Below are positions 22,601 through 33,423 of a stretch of 64,000 nt of DNA, in pieces. The notes under the pieces are model-generated. The model saw only the letters and a program-made list of their open reading frames with translations, was not told the DNA's origin and made no database searches. A program made the position numbers and the translations under genes. How positions within the stretch are numbered: the stretch's first letter is position 1; every line of letters starts with the position of its first letter. Source of the DNA: Obelidium mucronatum (lineage: Eukaryota > Chytridiomycota > Chytridiomycetes > Chytridiales > Chytriomycetaceae); the NCBI GenBank assembly GCA_025765595.1, contig JAIVFH010000026.1, forward strand, positions 124,001 through 188,000, read 5' to 3'.

Positions 22601-24977
22601 CAGTCGGTAACAAGTAGTCCTCCAGCGGCGTCGACGCATTTCTACTGATCCCCTTGAACACTTCCTTCCATTCCTCCGCCAGGTCATCTCCATACCCAAG
22701 TCCTTCATCTCTTGACAAAGCAACAAGGTAAACTCGCGTTCTGGTGTGTGGAATATAATACTTTTTGGTGTCTGCACGCATAAAAGACGCGTCATATCCG
22801 ACACCGTCAAATAAGTCTACAACTTTATCCCACGGAGCTCCACACACGTTTTCAAGAATCACGATTGGTGGACGGTGGTTTGCTACCCAGCCAAGCATTC
22901 CGCGGAATGTGTCTCCAGATTCTCCGGCTGCTTCAATTCCTTGCTTCTTGTTGTTGAGTGATGAGTAGTCCACACAAGACGTTCCAGCAATCAGAATATC
23001 AACGTTCCCTGGAACGGCAACAGTCGCACCGTATGCTGTTGTTGCGGTGTCATTGCAAAGTTGTCGGACGTCTCGAAATAAAATAGGTGGGCTGAAGTTT
23101 CTATCAATGTATGCTATGCGAGGGAATTAACTTATGTTGGGAACTAGCGAATAAAAAGAAACCAACCTTGCTTAAACGGCTCAATTTCACATGAAAAGAC
23201 GTGATGAATTTTGAGAACATCGGGAATACCCAACTTGGCACTTAACGCCTCGCCGATTAATTTAATGGCAAGGAGGGGCGATTCTGTACCAGAACACATT
23301 GTCGCCAGACGCAAGGGCGGTCGGCCAGCCGATAGGGCCTTTACAGTGTCATAGAGCTTTGGAACGCGAGTTATCATGTCACTAAACATTTCATCCAACT
23401 TATTGATTGGTTCCAGTTCTGCCAAGCCCTCGTTGTCATTTTCTCCTAAGCACCAAAAGAAAATTCAATATATACAGTTAAGTAAATTAAGCCATCATAC
23501 CTTCTCCGTCTTCATCCAGTTTCACTTTTTTGGCAACAGGTTTCTTTTTGGGTGCAGGCTTCCGTTTCTTCACCTCAGCCACGGCGACTGGTGTTCCCTT
23601 CGCACTTCCACCGCCACCAAAAAAGGATGCAATGGAAGACTGCACATTCTTTGGCTTCCCAGTCGACGAAGCCCCACCAACAGACTTTACTGAAGCCAAG
23701 CTCAATCTGGCATTGGATGGCTTCACTGCTTCAAAAATGTCCTCTTCATCATCAGAGTCTGAGATAACATTCTTTCGCTTCTTATGGTTCTTTTCGGTTG
23801 GGATCTCTGGCTCACTCTCCTCCTCCTCCATCGCGTCTGATGAATTCTCCGACTCGGATGAACTACTTTCCTGAATATCGTTTGAACATTCAAAATCGCT
23901 TTCATCATCGTCATTGATTATTCTGCGTTTTTTGGTTGTTTGCTTGGATTTAGGTGCCTGAGATGACACGAGAGATCAGTTCCAACTTTTTTTTTTTTTT
24001 TTGGCCAACTCAAAATCAACAAAACCTGAACATCATCTTCATCATCGTTCACTGAATCTCCAGCATTCTTCTTATCCTTTACAGGAGATGCTATCTTTTC
24101 CTGTATGGAGGGACGTGAGTCCTTACAGATCAGAAAAAAAAAAGTGTTACGAGTTTTTAGAAAATCCAAAAACTTACGGCTAGACTTACTCGGCGCTTCC
24201 GAACCAATGGAATTTCCTCTTCTTCTTCAGAGGAAGACTCTTCATCAGGAGCAGTTTTAGCAACGGGAGTAGAAGTCGTTGTTGTAGTTTTCATTGGAGC
24301 CACTTTGTCCACTTTCGCATCCTCCACACTCTTGGTCGTAGTTTTTACTGTCTAGAACGAAATACCAAGTTTACGTTAAATTCGAAAGGAATTCGAAAAG
24401 CAAAAATACCTTTTCATGAACTGTTGCTGGAGTTTTCTCAATACCATCCCCCTTCCTTTCATCACCTTCCTTTTCCTCTCCCTTCTCAATTGCTATTCCA
24501 TTCTCTGTACAATATCTGACAACCGCCACATAACTTCTGAATTTTGTTCCATCTGGAGCAAAATATGAAAAATCCTTTGCACCCGTAGGCCGAGTCGTGA
24601 AAGAGCGAGTCCATCCATTTGGAAGCGGTGTTGCGGATTCACTTGCCACTGATTTCGGTTGTTGTTGTTTTGGTGTTGCGGTAAAGAAGTTCTTGATTGA
24701 TTGGGTTGCGGAAGAAGGAAGCGGGGGGTTTGACTTTCGACGATTTGAAGAAGAAGTAGAAGGAGTTTGTTTCTTTGCAGTTGATGGTTTTGAAGTTGAA
24801 GTTGATTGCTTTGGCTCTAAAATCAAGGATGGTTTAACTTTGACGCTAGGCAACAAAAACAACTGCAGCTCAACCTTTCTCAGCTTCGTTATCTGATATC
24901 TCTACAACAATATCAGCAGCATCATCAAGCAATGCTGTTTCGTTGGTTGAAGCCTTGTTTTTCTTTCCTCCCAACAT
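16611..24977 (-). CDS. DNMT5-type DNA methyltransferase: MBD, PIP box, C5-MTase, RING and SNF2 helicase
   Basis: Twelve exons (24977-24875, 24837-24410, 24351-24190, 24100-24026, 23957-23501, 23445-23167, 23113-22554, 22499-22213, 22163-20900, 20854-20282, 20230-19625, 19577-16611) join in phase to 2586 residues. Order: PIP-like SIKNFF (about 79-86); MBD/TAM domain (about 105-152: LPNGWTR, GAKDFSYFAPDG, KFRSY); canonical PIP box QSSIASFF (about 362-369); methyltransferase with motif I ATMCSGTESP (about 456), catalytic Cys in GTSCVDYSS (about 548), ENV, RTRVYLVAL and LAGNAMTSTVVGA; a Cys-rich module (about 927-963); SNF2 ATPase with DEVGYGKT (about 1599) and a VVDEF box (about 1861); RING-like cysteines (about 2340-2392); helicase C-terminal QAIGRCRRYGQ. 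In Cryptococcus, DNMT5 is an ATP-dependent maintenance CpG methyltransferase recruited partly by a chromodomain. No chromodomain is seen here. Intron 1 is only 37 nt and is the least certain join. Confidence 0.88.
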
Positions 24978-25117
24978 CAGTTTGAATTCGGACAAGGAAA
25001 ATAAACAATATTTTATGTTTAAGTACACACACACAGAGAGTCGAAAGAGATTGCAAAAAATAAGAAAAAGAAAAAAAAAGAATCAACAAGCCAAAGAAAG
25101 AAGAAAGAAAAACTATA

Positions 25118-26170
25118 CTAAACATCCATCTCCCCAAACAAATCTTCATCCTTCACCACCACCACACTCTTCCCTTTACCCCCCTTCCCATTACCTTTCC
25201 CCTCCGCCGCCCCCGTAGGTTTCGGTTCCCCCTTCTTCCCCCGATTCCGCTTTCGAATCACATCTCGTCGCAACTCAACCGGCCTCTGCACGCCATGCAG
25301 TTTATAAAACAGGCCACACGCGTTACAGATCGGATTTCCTTCTCCATCGCGTCGCCATAGCGGGGTTTGCGTTGCCATGCAGTTTTTGCATTGGATTTCG
25401 CCTTCTGCGGCTGGAGCAAATGAGATTGCAGCGGTGGGTGCTGTTGTGGATGGGACTTGCGCGGCGGGAGGGGATTGAACAGTTACAGCTGCTGCTGCCG
25501 CCGCCGCGGCTGCTCGTGGAGGTCTCTCCCGTGTCGAAGCCGCTGAATTCTTTGAATGCGCAGTTGTTGGGATAGATATTTGTCGTCGAGGAGGCCCAGA
25601 TGCCAAGGCTGATGAATTCCCACCACCAGACGACGATGATGATTGGTTCGAAAGGCTTGTTAAACTTGTTGTTGAATGGGATTTTGGCAGTTTTGTAAGT
25701 ACAGGTGGCGATTTCGGTTGCTCGGCACTGGTGGTGGCTGGGCTACTGGTACTGAAGTTGGCTGAAGATCCTGGGGACGTTGGGGTTGTTGGTACTTGTT
25801 GTGGAAATAAGGGAACTTTGTTTATAATCAGAGGCTGTGACATGGGGTTTTGCTGCGGCTGCTGCTGTTGTTGCTGCTGTTGGAGCTGAGCAGGTGGCTG
25901 ATTCAAGAAGGATGTCAAATTATCAAACGAAGAACTCAATTCGTTCAATTGACGTTTGTTTTTCTTGGTGGGTGGTTGATCGGGAACCACGCGTTCTGGT
26001 ATAGAATTCATTGTGTATTCGTTTTGTTGGACAGGCATAAAGTGTTGTTGCTGCGGTTGCATACTCTGACCAACCATTGGGTACATGCCGTTGTTGATTT
26101 GACTCGCCTTGTAGAAGCTTGTCAAATCGGCTACACTTAAACTCTTGAACTGCAGGCCGCCCTGTTGCTC

Positions 26171-26206
<36 letters not shown>

Positions 26207-28313
26207 AATCTGGAATTGTTGTTGTTGTTGCTGCTGCTTTTGCTGTTGGAACTGCTGCTGTTGGAGCTGCTGCTGCTGGAGCTGCAGCAACTGTTGTTGA
26301 ACTTGTTGCTGCAGCTGTTGCTGCTGGTAATCCAAGCCAGACATTCCCAAACTCGCTTGAAGCAAAAATCCTAGCATCTGTTGCTGATCATGCTCCATCA
26401 TCAGCGAACTACTAGCCCCACCACCGAGCGCGTTCAAGTTTGGATGACTGCCGAACCCGGGTTGGAGTTGACTCAAACCAACAGCACTCGTTGTTCGATT
26501 GAGTGAGCTCAGATTAGCACCGCTTGACACACGGTTCAATCCATTCAATTGGGTATGGCTGGGAACACGATTCATTTCACTCAAGCTGCCGCCGCTTTGA
26601 ACTCGTTGCAAAATTCCAGAGGATGTGTCGCTGCCGCTTCCAACACCATTTATATCCGTAAAACTGCCGCCGAAACTGGGGAACATTGGGTTATTGTTCT
26701 GTCCCGAAAAGTTGAATGCGTTTTGCGCCTGTTGCTGTTGTTGCTGTGGGGAAGGCTGCCCAAAACTAGAGAGTGAAGGAAAAAAGTTTCCCTGATTCTG
26801 CTGGAAGAGATCCGCCCCAAAGAGCCCAGTTCCTTGGATATTGAAGTGATTGAATGAGTTGGCTTCGAACTGCGGTAGTTCTTCGCGTGGACTCATGGTT
26901 GTGTCCTCGCTGGTGGTATAACTTTGTGCCGGACTTGGTGACACTTGCTTCTCTGGACTTTGAAGGTCAAAGCCGTTTGATGGCGAAGCTTCCTCCACAT
27001 CCTCCACATGCATCTTGGATGAGGTTTGCTGATTCAAAGAAGACGTTGACGACGATGCGGCGGAGGAGGATGCAAATAATGGTACAGGAGAAACAGGGAA
27101 TAACTGCTTCTTTGGCGTTGTTTGGGTGCCATTGTTATTTGTTTTGCAGACGGCGGTTGAGGGAGCAGGCGATGCAACACGCGTTCGCGCTCTCAGCATA
27201 AAAGGGTTATTATCAAGATCCATAGGTTCGGCGTTGATTGCAGAATCTAAATAGAAGGCGAAAAAAACCATGTGAGAACAGAAGAGACACAGCCACATCA
27301 GATTGAGGAAAGCCCGAAATTTTTCTCAGAGGCAACCTCAAACCCTTTTTTTCTTAACACTTTCCCCCAGGAAACGTGGTTTACATTTGACAGCTGACAG
27401 CATCTAGCATCCGATCTTTGATTTCCGCACTCACAGACCCACGATATCCATCCAAAATAAAAGAAAAAAGACGAAAAGGGTGGAAGAGATTCTCACCTCC
27501 ATCTCGCCTCGCCTTTCGTTCCTTTGATAAACTCATCTCAAACAATCTCCACGACAGGTTTTCTAGCCGTTCACCCCCATCGATTGCATGTTTTGCTCTT
27601 GTACATAGTTTCCAAATATCCTGTGAGTCTAGGGGGTCCTTTGTGCGTTCTGCCAGCTGTTTGGCAAAGTCCAGGTATCTTTTCGAGTCTTCTTCAACTT
27701 CATTGAGGGGAACTGGCTGCGGTCTTTCGTGAGCGGTGGCTGTCGACGATGTGACAGAAGATGACGGGGTAGGGGAGGTGGATCTCCTTGGCAGCGGAGA
27801 AAACTGATCGGATGTTGAATTGCTAGTGATTGAGTGCAGCCTGGACCTGGGGAGGGCATTGGCAGTGGCGTTGTTTGTGTTGTTGTTTTGAATTGGATTC
27901 AACTGTGGAGACAGCGACGCAGTGGCAGATCTCGAAGCCGAGTGATGATCGTGGTGTTCACTGTGTGACAGAGTGGAGGCTGTATTCTGCTGCAAGGCTG
28001 GGTTGATTGTGACTGAGGCCAGGGGCGAGTGCAGGTGGTTCTCGAAGAGCATCTTGTAGACATCCTTCTTCTTGCCGCTCTTTTCATGCGACACCGTTGA
28101 TTCGAGCTGCTGGCCCAAGTCCGTCGACAGGGTCCGAGTCTGGTGCGGGTGGCTGTGGGACAGTCCCGAGTGGCTGCTTGAGCTCACTGCCGAAGCGGCT
28201 GGCGACAGCGGCGAAGGCGAAGGCGACAGCGCAAACATGTCGCTCATTGTGAGCGATGCGCTGCGGGGCGGCTGCGGCATTGCGAGGGGTTCGCTTGCTT
28301 TGGGCTGTGGCAT
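25118..28313 (-). CDS. AreA/NIT2-like GATA transcription factor with DUF1752 domain
   Basis: Two exons (28313-27497 and 27246-25118) give 981 residues. Residues about 231-267 ([13 protein letters not shown], then [19 protein letters not shown]) match the fungal GATA N-terminal domain DUF1752, found in nitrogen regulators such as AreA. A long Gln-rich region follows, typical of activators. The zinc finger is at about 892-917, with Cys pairs CKNC and CNAC 17 residues apart and PLWRRD between, followed by the basic tail [17 protein letters not shown] fully canonical DNA-binding finger predicts binding to WGATAR sites. It ends 140 bp from the DNMT5 start on the same strand. A role in nitrogen control is inferred from the family only. 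It is one of two large, intron-containing GATA genes flanking the compact paralogues. Confidence 0.88.
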
Positions 28314-29257
28314 AAAGTATCAAAGTAGAAAACTGAAAAATTGAATGTTTGTTGGTTCGATTTGTTCGGGGGTTTATTGGTTTCAGCTTGGGCACTTTGG
28401 CCGCCTGCGGTAGTGGGTCTGATATTTAATACTATATTTGAGTATTGCGCATTGCAGTGAAGGTGTGGCTTTGTGTCTTGTTGAATCTTAAGATTCAACT
28501 TCGCGCCACACAACCCTAACGCAGCTTCAACGACCAGATATCGCTGCTGAAACGAATTGAAATTATACCATGTACAATATATCCGCTAACTGTAGCCAAT
28601 TTTATCTGCGATTTATTTGCAGCTATTCCCATCCACATGATATTAATAATCGCTGCAAATAAACACTAAATTACTTGAATCGATTATTTCAGCTTCGTTC
28701 ATTATTTCTTGAAGAGCATTGTGATTTCTTCTTTCTTTCTCTTCTGTTGAAGAATATATACGAAACCTGAGTTAATACAATTGCATTTTATTAGTGGATG
28801 TTAGACACGTTTTTTGAGTGTAGTATTTACTACATAATATGACAATGTCAGTTTTAAGCAATTTTGTGGTTGACTCCTCCGCCGGCAACGAACACAGCCA
28901 ATACCAAAAGAGCTATGGAATACTCGCCCGTAGCTTGTATTATCTTTTTGTATCAACTCATTTAGTAAGCAGACGCTGGGATATCACATCCGCTGATTCC
29001 AGGGAGTCTTGCTTTCAAAAATTAGTCTACAACCCCCTCAGCACCCAGACACTCAAGACACCGTGCAAAAAAAAAGCGTATATATTAAACGAGATTAAAA
29101 AAAGCACGAGAGAAAAACAAAACCGAAACTGAATTTTTTGTACATTTGAAAAGGTCTCTCTAAAAGAGCTTGATCTCCACTTTTGAAAGTTTGGCTTCAG
29201 TTCGCTATTTTTGGCTAGTACTCTTGGCGCGAAAACCGAACTTTATCATCTCTGGAT
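28314..29257. promoter_or_regulatory. Divergent intergenic region at the start of the GATA array
   Basis: This region separates the minus-strand AreA-like gene from the first plus-strand GATA gene, so it should hold two promoters. It contains a perfect 12-bp inverted repeat, TTTATTTGCAGC (28612-28623) and GCTGCAAATAAA (28652-28663), with a 28-nt spacer. Nearby are GATA-core sites, such as AGATATC at about 28535 and TTATCT (AGATAA on the minus strand) at about 28603. No gene was seen. Confidence 0.4.
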
Positions 29258-29704
29258 ATGGCGTCAAATTCTACTTTGGTTCAAGCTTCGAACGGCGTTT
29301 TGGTTGCCAATGATCAGCTTGACGTGTATGAGTATCTGCTCAACATTTCTCAAGATTTCCCTTCTACAAATACCACCCCCATATTACTTCCTTCCCCTCC
29401 AATACTACCGAAATACGGACATTCAAATGATAACATACCCAAAGTCAAGTTTCTCCCCTCTTTGATGACTCCAACGCTCTCAACTCAAGCCCAACATGAA
29501 TCCCATTCACCCAACCAACAACAACGGCAACAACCGCAGCAACTTCTACAATCAAATAAACCTTATTGTTATAACTGCAAGACTACACAATCATATGTAT
29601 GGCGGCGGAATGACCAGGGACGAGTTCTTTGCAATACCTGCTACCGAATCTACGCTGACAAAAAAGCAAAAGCAGAGTATCAAGCTTCTATGCAAGACGA
29701 TTGA
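29258..29704 (+). CDS. Small GATA-type zinc-finger protein with N-terminal DQ-YEFLL box (array member 1)
   Basis: This intronless gene encodes 148 residues. The N-terminal box ASNGVLVANDQLDVYEYLL starts at residue 10. The finger has Cys 104, 107, 125 and 128 (C-x2-C-x17-C-x2-C) and keeps Trp115 and the RR that follow. The second knuckle is CNTC in place of CNAC, and the basic tail that normally contacts DNA is very short (KKAKAEYQASMQDD). It may bind DNA weakly or act as a partner of other array members. The start codon is placed by the box, which begins just after it. The function is unknown. Confidence 0.75.
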   Translation: MASNSTLVQASNGVLVANDQLDVYEYLLNISQDFPSTNTTPILLPSPPILPKYGHSNDNIPKVKFLPSLMTPTLSTQAQHESHSPNQQQRQQPQQLLQSNKPYCYNCKTTQSYVWRRNDQGRVLCNTCYRIYADKKAKAEYQASMQDD

Positions 29705-30173
29705 TAATTCAAAACGCCAAAACAAAGATATAATAGAGGCGACTCTGAGTCTCATTTTCTCGGAGTCTTTTTTTTCGATACCAATTTTTTGATTAGTTGA
29801 GAGAATAATATAGAGACGCATATCCTAATTCTGTTGACGGTGTTTTTTGGAAGTTTTGATAGTGTTTGAACAGAAGGTTCTACCGGACGGCTCACTTATC
29901 TTCGACACCGCTTGGATCTGAGGAGGTCCGTCGACCGGATCCTCTTCCCTTACCCAGGGAAAGTTGTGAATGAGCGAAAATTGAGTCTACACCCTTCAAT
30001 TGAATGCGATTTTTCCTGTTTCTACGACTCCATCAGTTTCGTGTGGGGAATATGACATTTTTGGTAATCGCGAAACTGAAAACCATGAAATTTTACACAC
30101 TCACAACTGTCAATGTCTCCCCTTTCGAAAAAAACATTTATCAATCTTTCAACAAAAAAAAACCCCTATCAAA
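29705..30173. other. Intergenic
   Basis: No gene was seen. A TTATCT site (AGATAA on the minus strand) at about 29897 and a GC-rich dyad-like stretch near 29915-29945 (GGAGGTCCGTCGACCGGATCC) lie upstream of array member 2. Confidence 0.4.
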
Positions 30174-31016
30174 ATGGATTCCTCATTGTTCTATGCCGAT
30201 AGCAGCAACAGCAGTAGTCACAAATTGAAAGGAGAACATGCCTCTCCCATAACAATCGACACCATGGCGACACCATTCCCAGATTTCCCTCTGGATCTCA
30301 TGATGGAAACAATGAGTCCTTCTATGATCAGCCCAACAATGAGCATTGCCAGTCCTCTGGAATTTCTCAGCCATCAGCAACAGCCATTCATTTTCGGATT
30401 CGACGCAGGCGTCTTCTCCTTCCCAACCACGCCAACAACTACAAATTCCTCATTGAAAACCATTGCTTCAAATGGTGCTTTGATTGCAGAAGATCAAAGT
30501 CAAGTCTACGAATTTCTCCTTGAAAGTTCGTCTCAGTTCAATACTTCACTGTCTTCACAGCTTGCTTGCTCCTCTGCTACTATCGATACGACCGCCGATA
30601 GAACAACAACAACTCTATTGACGGCACCAGTTCTTCCCTCATCGCCAACATCTCCAACCTCCAAATTTGCATTACCTTCCCCAACTTTGTTACATTTCCG
30701 ATCGTTGAACGATATGATTTGTAAAGCCAGTAAAGGCGTTAAACGGCGAAGAGACCAATCGCTGAACGCAGTTGCATCAACAACAGCACCGGCGGCTGCA
30801 ACAGCCGCGGTGGCAGCGGCGCCAGGAAAGCAGAGGAAGAGCAAGCGATGCTACAACTGTAATTCTCGAAGTGCAAGTGCCGAGATGCAGGTGGGCGGGA
30901 AATCGGCTTGTAGCGGTTGTTGCTTGCACTTTCAAGCCTACGGGATCGACCGACCGCTTGATGTGGTTGTAAAAAAACAGCGCATGATTGGAAAGAGAAC
31001 CAAAAAGATGTTTTAA
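30174..31016 (+). CDS. GATA-like protein with N-terminal box and a degenerate finger (array member 2)
   Basis: This intronless gene encodes 280 residues. The box IASNGALIAEDQSQVYEFLL is a near-perfect consensus match at about residues 97-116. The finger region keeps the four cysteines (226, 229, 246, 249) but has 16 residues between the pairs. The invariant Trp is Glu (E237), the RR after it is lost, and the second knuckle is CSGC. The tail IDRPLDVVVKKQR still recalls the basic GATA tail. The strong N-terminal box with a decayed finger suggests that selection acts on the box more than on GATA binding. The start at 30174 follows an A-rich leader; upstream codons in frame look non-coding. Confidence 0.72.
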   Translation: MDSSLFYADSSNSSSHKLKGEHASPITIDTMATPFPDFPLDLMMETMSPSMISPTMSIASPLEFLSHQQQPFIFGFDAGVFSFPTTPTTTNSSLKTIASNGALIAEDQSQVYEFLLESSSQFNTSLSSQLACSSATIDTTADRTTTTLLTAPVLPSSPTSPTSKFALPSPTLLHFRSLNDMICKASKGVKRRRDQSLNAVASTTAPAAATAAVAAAPGKQRKSKRCYNCNSRSASAEMQVGGKSACSGCCLHFQAYGIDRPLDVVVKKQRMIGKRTKKMF

Positions 31017-31375
31017 AAAGTGTTTTCGCCATGTTGAAACGACCCTTCCCCTATGAAATATGTATCTCTTTTCCTTTTTATCTCCCTATCGTTCTGTAAT
31101 TCTGTTCTTTTCCTTTTTTTTTTTTTTTTTTTTTTTTTTTGGTTTTATGCGGTCTTTTGAGTCTGTTTGATACAGTCAATACAATCCAGGATATAGTTTT
31201 CACAAAGCGTTTTTGATTGGTGGCCGCTTACAAAATTTTTTGTTGTTGCTATTTTTTGATTATAAACGGACATAAGCACCGCCTCATTCAAACACCCTCA
31301 ATTTTGAACAAGAGATGCCCTCCTCCTCTGTGGCATTTGAAATTTGTTACCAAAACCAGTTCCCGACTTCACACC
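31017..31375. other. Intergenic with long T tract
   Basis: A run of 27 T occupies 31114-31140. Nothing else was recognised. Confidence 0.6.
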
Positions 31376-31960
31376 ATGCAACACATCTACCACCACTCCG
31401 CTCCTCACGAATGGAGTCATCATGAACCATCTTATCTTCCCGCCAGCCATCCCGCAATGTCTTGTCATCACAACAACAACAACGGCTTTTCATACAAAAC
31501 AAACGAGGACTTTATGCTGCTACAACAACAACAAGACGAAACAGATGCCCGCTTATTCAATGCCTCGAATGGTGTATCCGTTGCTTACGACCAACTTCAG
31601 ATCTACGAGTTCCTCCTGCAGATCTCTGGAGACCTTCAGAAACCACCACCTCCTCCTCCACTACACAATCAAATCAAACTCGAAGACCAAGCACCAACAA
31701 TGACGTCCTCCGCATCAACAGACCCACTGTCAATGGACCCGCAGCAACACCGTCATCTGGAGTCACCAAGCCCAACAATCCCACACCTTGACCAAAAACC
31801 AGCAACACCATCTCGAAAAAAGAAACTAATTGCTTCACATGCAGCCTGTCCAAGCTGTGCAACTACAGTCAGTTCAGCGTGGAAACGGAATCAGAGCCAA
31901 ATAGTCTGTAATAGTTGTCGTCAGCATTTCAGGGACTTTGGAAGATATCCTGGAAAGTAG
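31376..31960 (+). CDS. GATA-like protein with N-terminal box and short finger (array member 3)
   Basis: This intronless gene encodes 194 residues. The box NASNGVSVAYDQLQIYEFLL sits at about residues 62-81. The finger has Cys 158, 161, 178 and 181 with 16 residues between the pairs, Trp present (SSAWKR), and a second knuckle CNSC. The protein stops soon after (RYPGK), so the basic tail is missing. Downstream of the box are His, Pro and Gln rich stretches. The start was placed at the first ATG in frame with a coding appearance. DNA binding is doubtful; a regulatory partner role is only a guess. Confidence 0.72.
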   Translation: MQHIYHHSAPHEWSHHEPSYLPASHPAMSCHHNNNNGFSYKTNEDFMLLQQQQDETDARLFNASNGVSVAYDQLQIYEFLLQISGDLQKPPPPPPLHNQIKLEDQAPTMTSSASTDPLSMDPQQHRHLESPSPTIPHLDQKPATPSRKKKLIASHAACPSCATTVSSAWKRNQSQIVCNSCRQHFRDFGRYPGK

Positions 31961-32298
31961 AGAGACAAGAATCATAATAATAAAAATCCCTGTATTATAG
32001 TCAAATGGAGTATGCCTTTTTTTATTCAGCAAGGGAGGGGGAGGTGCTTAACTAGACACCCAACCTCAAAGCACCGCCTCGCATTTCAAATCTTTGAACA
32101 TTGCTATATCCTGAAGATCGGGAAAGCAACATATCAGATCGTCTTACTGAAAAATACCCCCTTTTTCGTTGTTTGGAATTCCATTTCAAGGTCTCATTAC
32201 CAAATGACCAGTTAAACGGCTATCAGTAATTTGGGTTCCACAGCAAAAACACCCATCTTTTAAAAGAAGACAGCGGAGTTAAAAAAGGGGTGTCCTGG
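31961..32298. other. Intergenic
   Basis: This is the spacer between array members 3 and 4. No gene or clear repeat was seen. Confidence 0.5.
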
Positions 32299-32853
32299 AT
32301 GCCTTATTCAAACACAAGCTTCAACGACTTGCCACCAGAATCAAATTTCTCAACAATTCCAGCAACGAGTAGCAGCAGCACAGTTGCATCCGATGGGAAA
32401 ATAATACACAGCGATCAACGAGACATATATGAATTCCTTATCGGCGACAACGACGATTCCACAACATCACCAATTATTGCTGACAAATGTATTCTGAAAC
32501 AACCCAATTTGATTCAAATTGAACCGCCGCCACAACAACCACTGCCAATTGCATCAGAACTTATCTCATCATCATCATCACGAAGATTTGATAACAACAC
32601 TGAACCAACAGCGCGACGGCGACCACGGAATTCAAACCCTCCGATATGCTCAAACTGTCGAACCCAGGAATCACCCGCATGGCGTCGAGACCAATCCACG
32701 CATCTACTACTTTGTAATAAATGCGGGATATATTTACGGACCAACGGGAAACCCCGACCTGTCAAGTCGAAACCTGATATTATTCCTCGCACAAAGAGAT
32801 TGATCAACGCAAAGCATCCAGATGAAAAGGAACGGATAGATAACAAAGAATAA
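32299..32853 (+). CDS. Small GATA-type zinc-finger protein with N-terminal box (array member 4)
   Basis: This intronless gene encodes 184 residues. The box VASDGKIIHSDQRDIYEFLI lies at about 29-48. The finger has Cys 117, 120, 139 and 142 (18 residues between pairs, as in C-x2-C-x18-C-x2-C GATA fingers), SPAWRRD in the middle and CNKCGIYL as the second knuckle. A basic tail follows (KPRPVKSKPDIIPRTKR). All ligands, the Trp and the arginines are intact, so DNA binding is likely. The ATG used is the first in frame; a GTG nine bases upstream is not a credible start. Confidence 0.78.
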   Translation: MPYSNTSFNDLPPESNFSTIPATSSSSTVASDGKIIHSDQRDIYEFLIGDNDDSTTSPIIADKCILKQPNLIQIEPPPQQPLPIASELISSSSSRRFDNNTEPTARRRPRNSNPPICSNCRTQESPAWRRDQSTHLLLCNKCGIYLRTNGKPRPVKSKPDIIPRTKRLINAKHPDEKERIDNKE

Positions 32854-33423
32854 GATATAAAAATATGTGTTTGAGTGCCAAATAAAACAGTTGTTTCCAA
32901 TATCGCCGAATTTTGCTTCAGTAATGTTATTCTGTTTGTTTTTTATTTATTTGTTTTCGTTTCTTTCGGGTGTGACCTCAAATGAATGAGCATAATTTTG
33001 TTAGTCAGTTTGTAAAGGAACTGAAGTCATACACCAACACAAAAAATGAAGCCATAACGTAATTCCTTTATTTTGTGAACCTCACATCTCCAAAATAATT
33101 CAAGCCGATCACCAATCGCGCGAAATAATTGGGAAATAATGACTGTGAAAATGAAATTTTTTTATGCTCGCAAATCTTTTTTTGGTAGCCAAGAATCATC
33201 CAAAAAGTAAGCATAAAAAACCTGAAGGCTGAAACACCTTCTTCAAAAAAGTTATTTGAATAACTGCACTGCCCGACCGCAACTCTTTTTGATCCCATCC
33301 CATCCCAAGACCAGCGACCAACTTGTACAACCGTTCAAGCCGTGGCCACGCCTCCCAATATCTCCCAAGCAAAAAAAAAGGGAGAAAGACACCTAACAAA
33401 TTAGACTCTCGAAAAAAAAAAAT
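32854..33423. other. Intergenic
   Basis: AT-rich spacer between members 4 and 5. No gene was seen. Confidence 0.5.

Noticed and set aside
26149..26340. Possible expressed Leu-rich protein on the plus strand
   Set aside because: It is the complement of the CAG/CAA (poly-Gln) tract of the minus-strand AreA-like gene.
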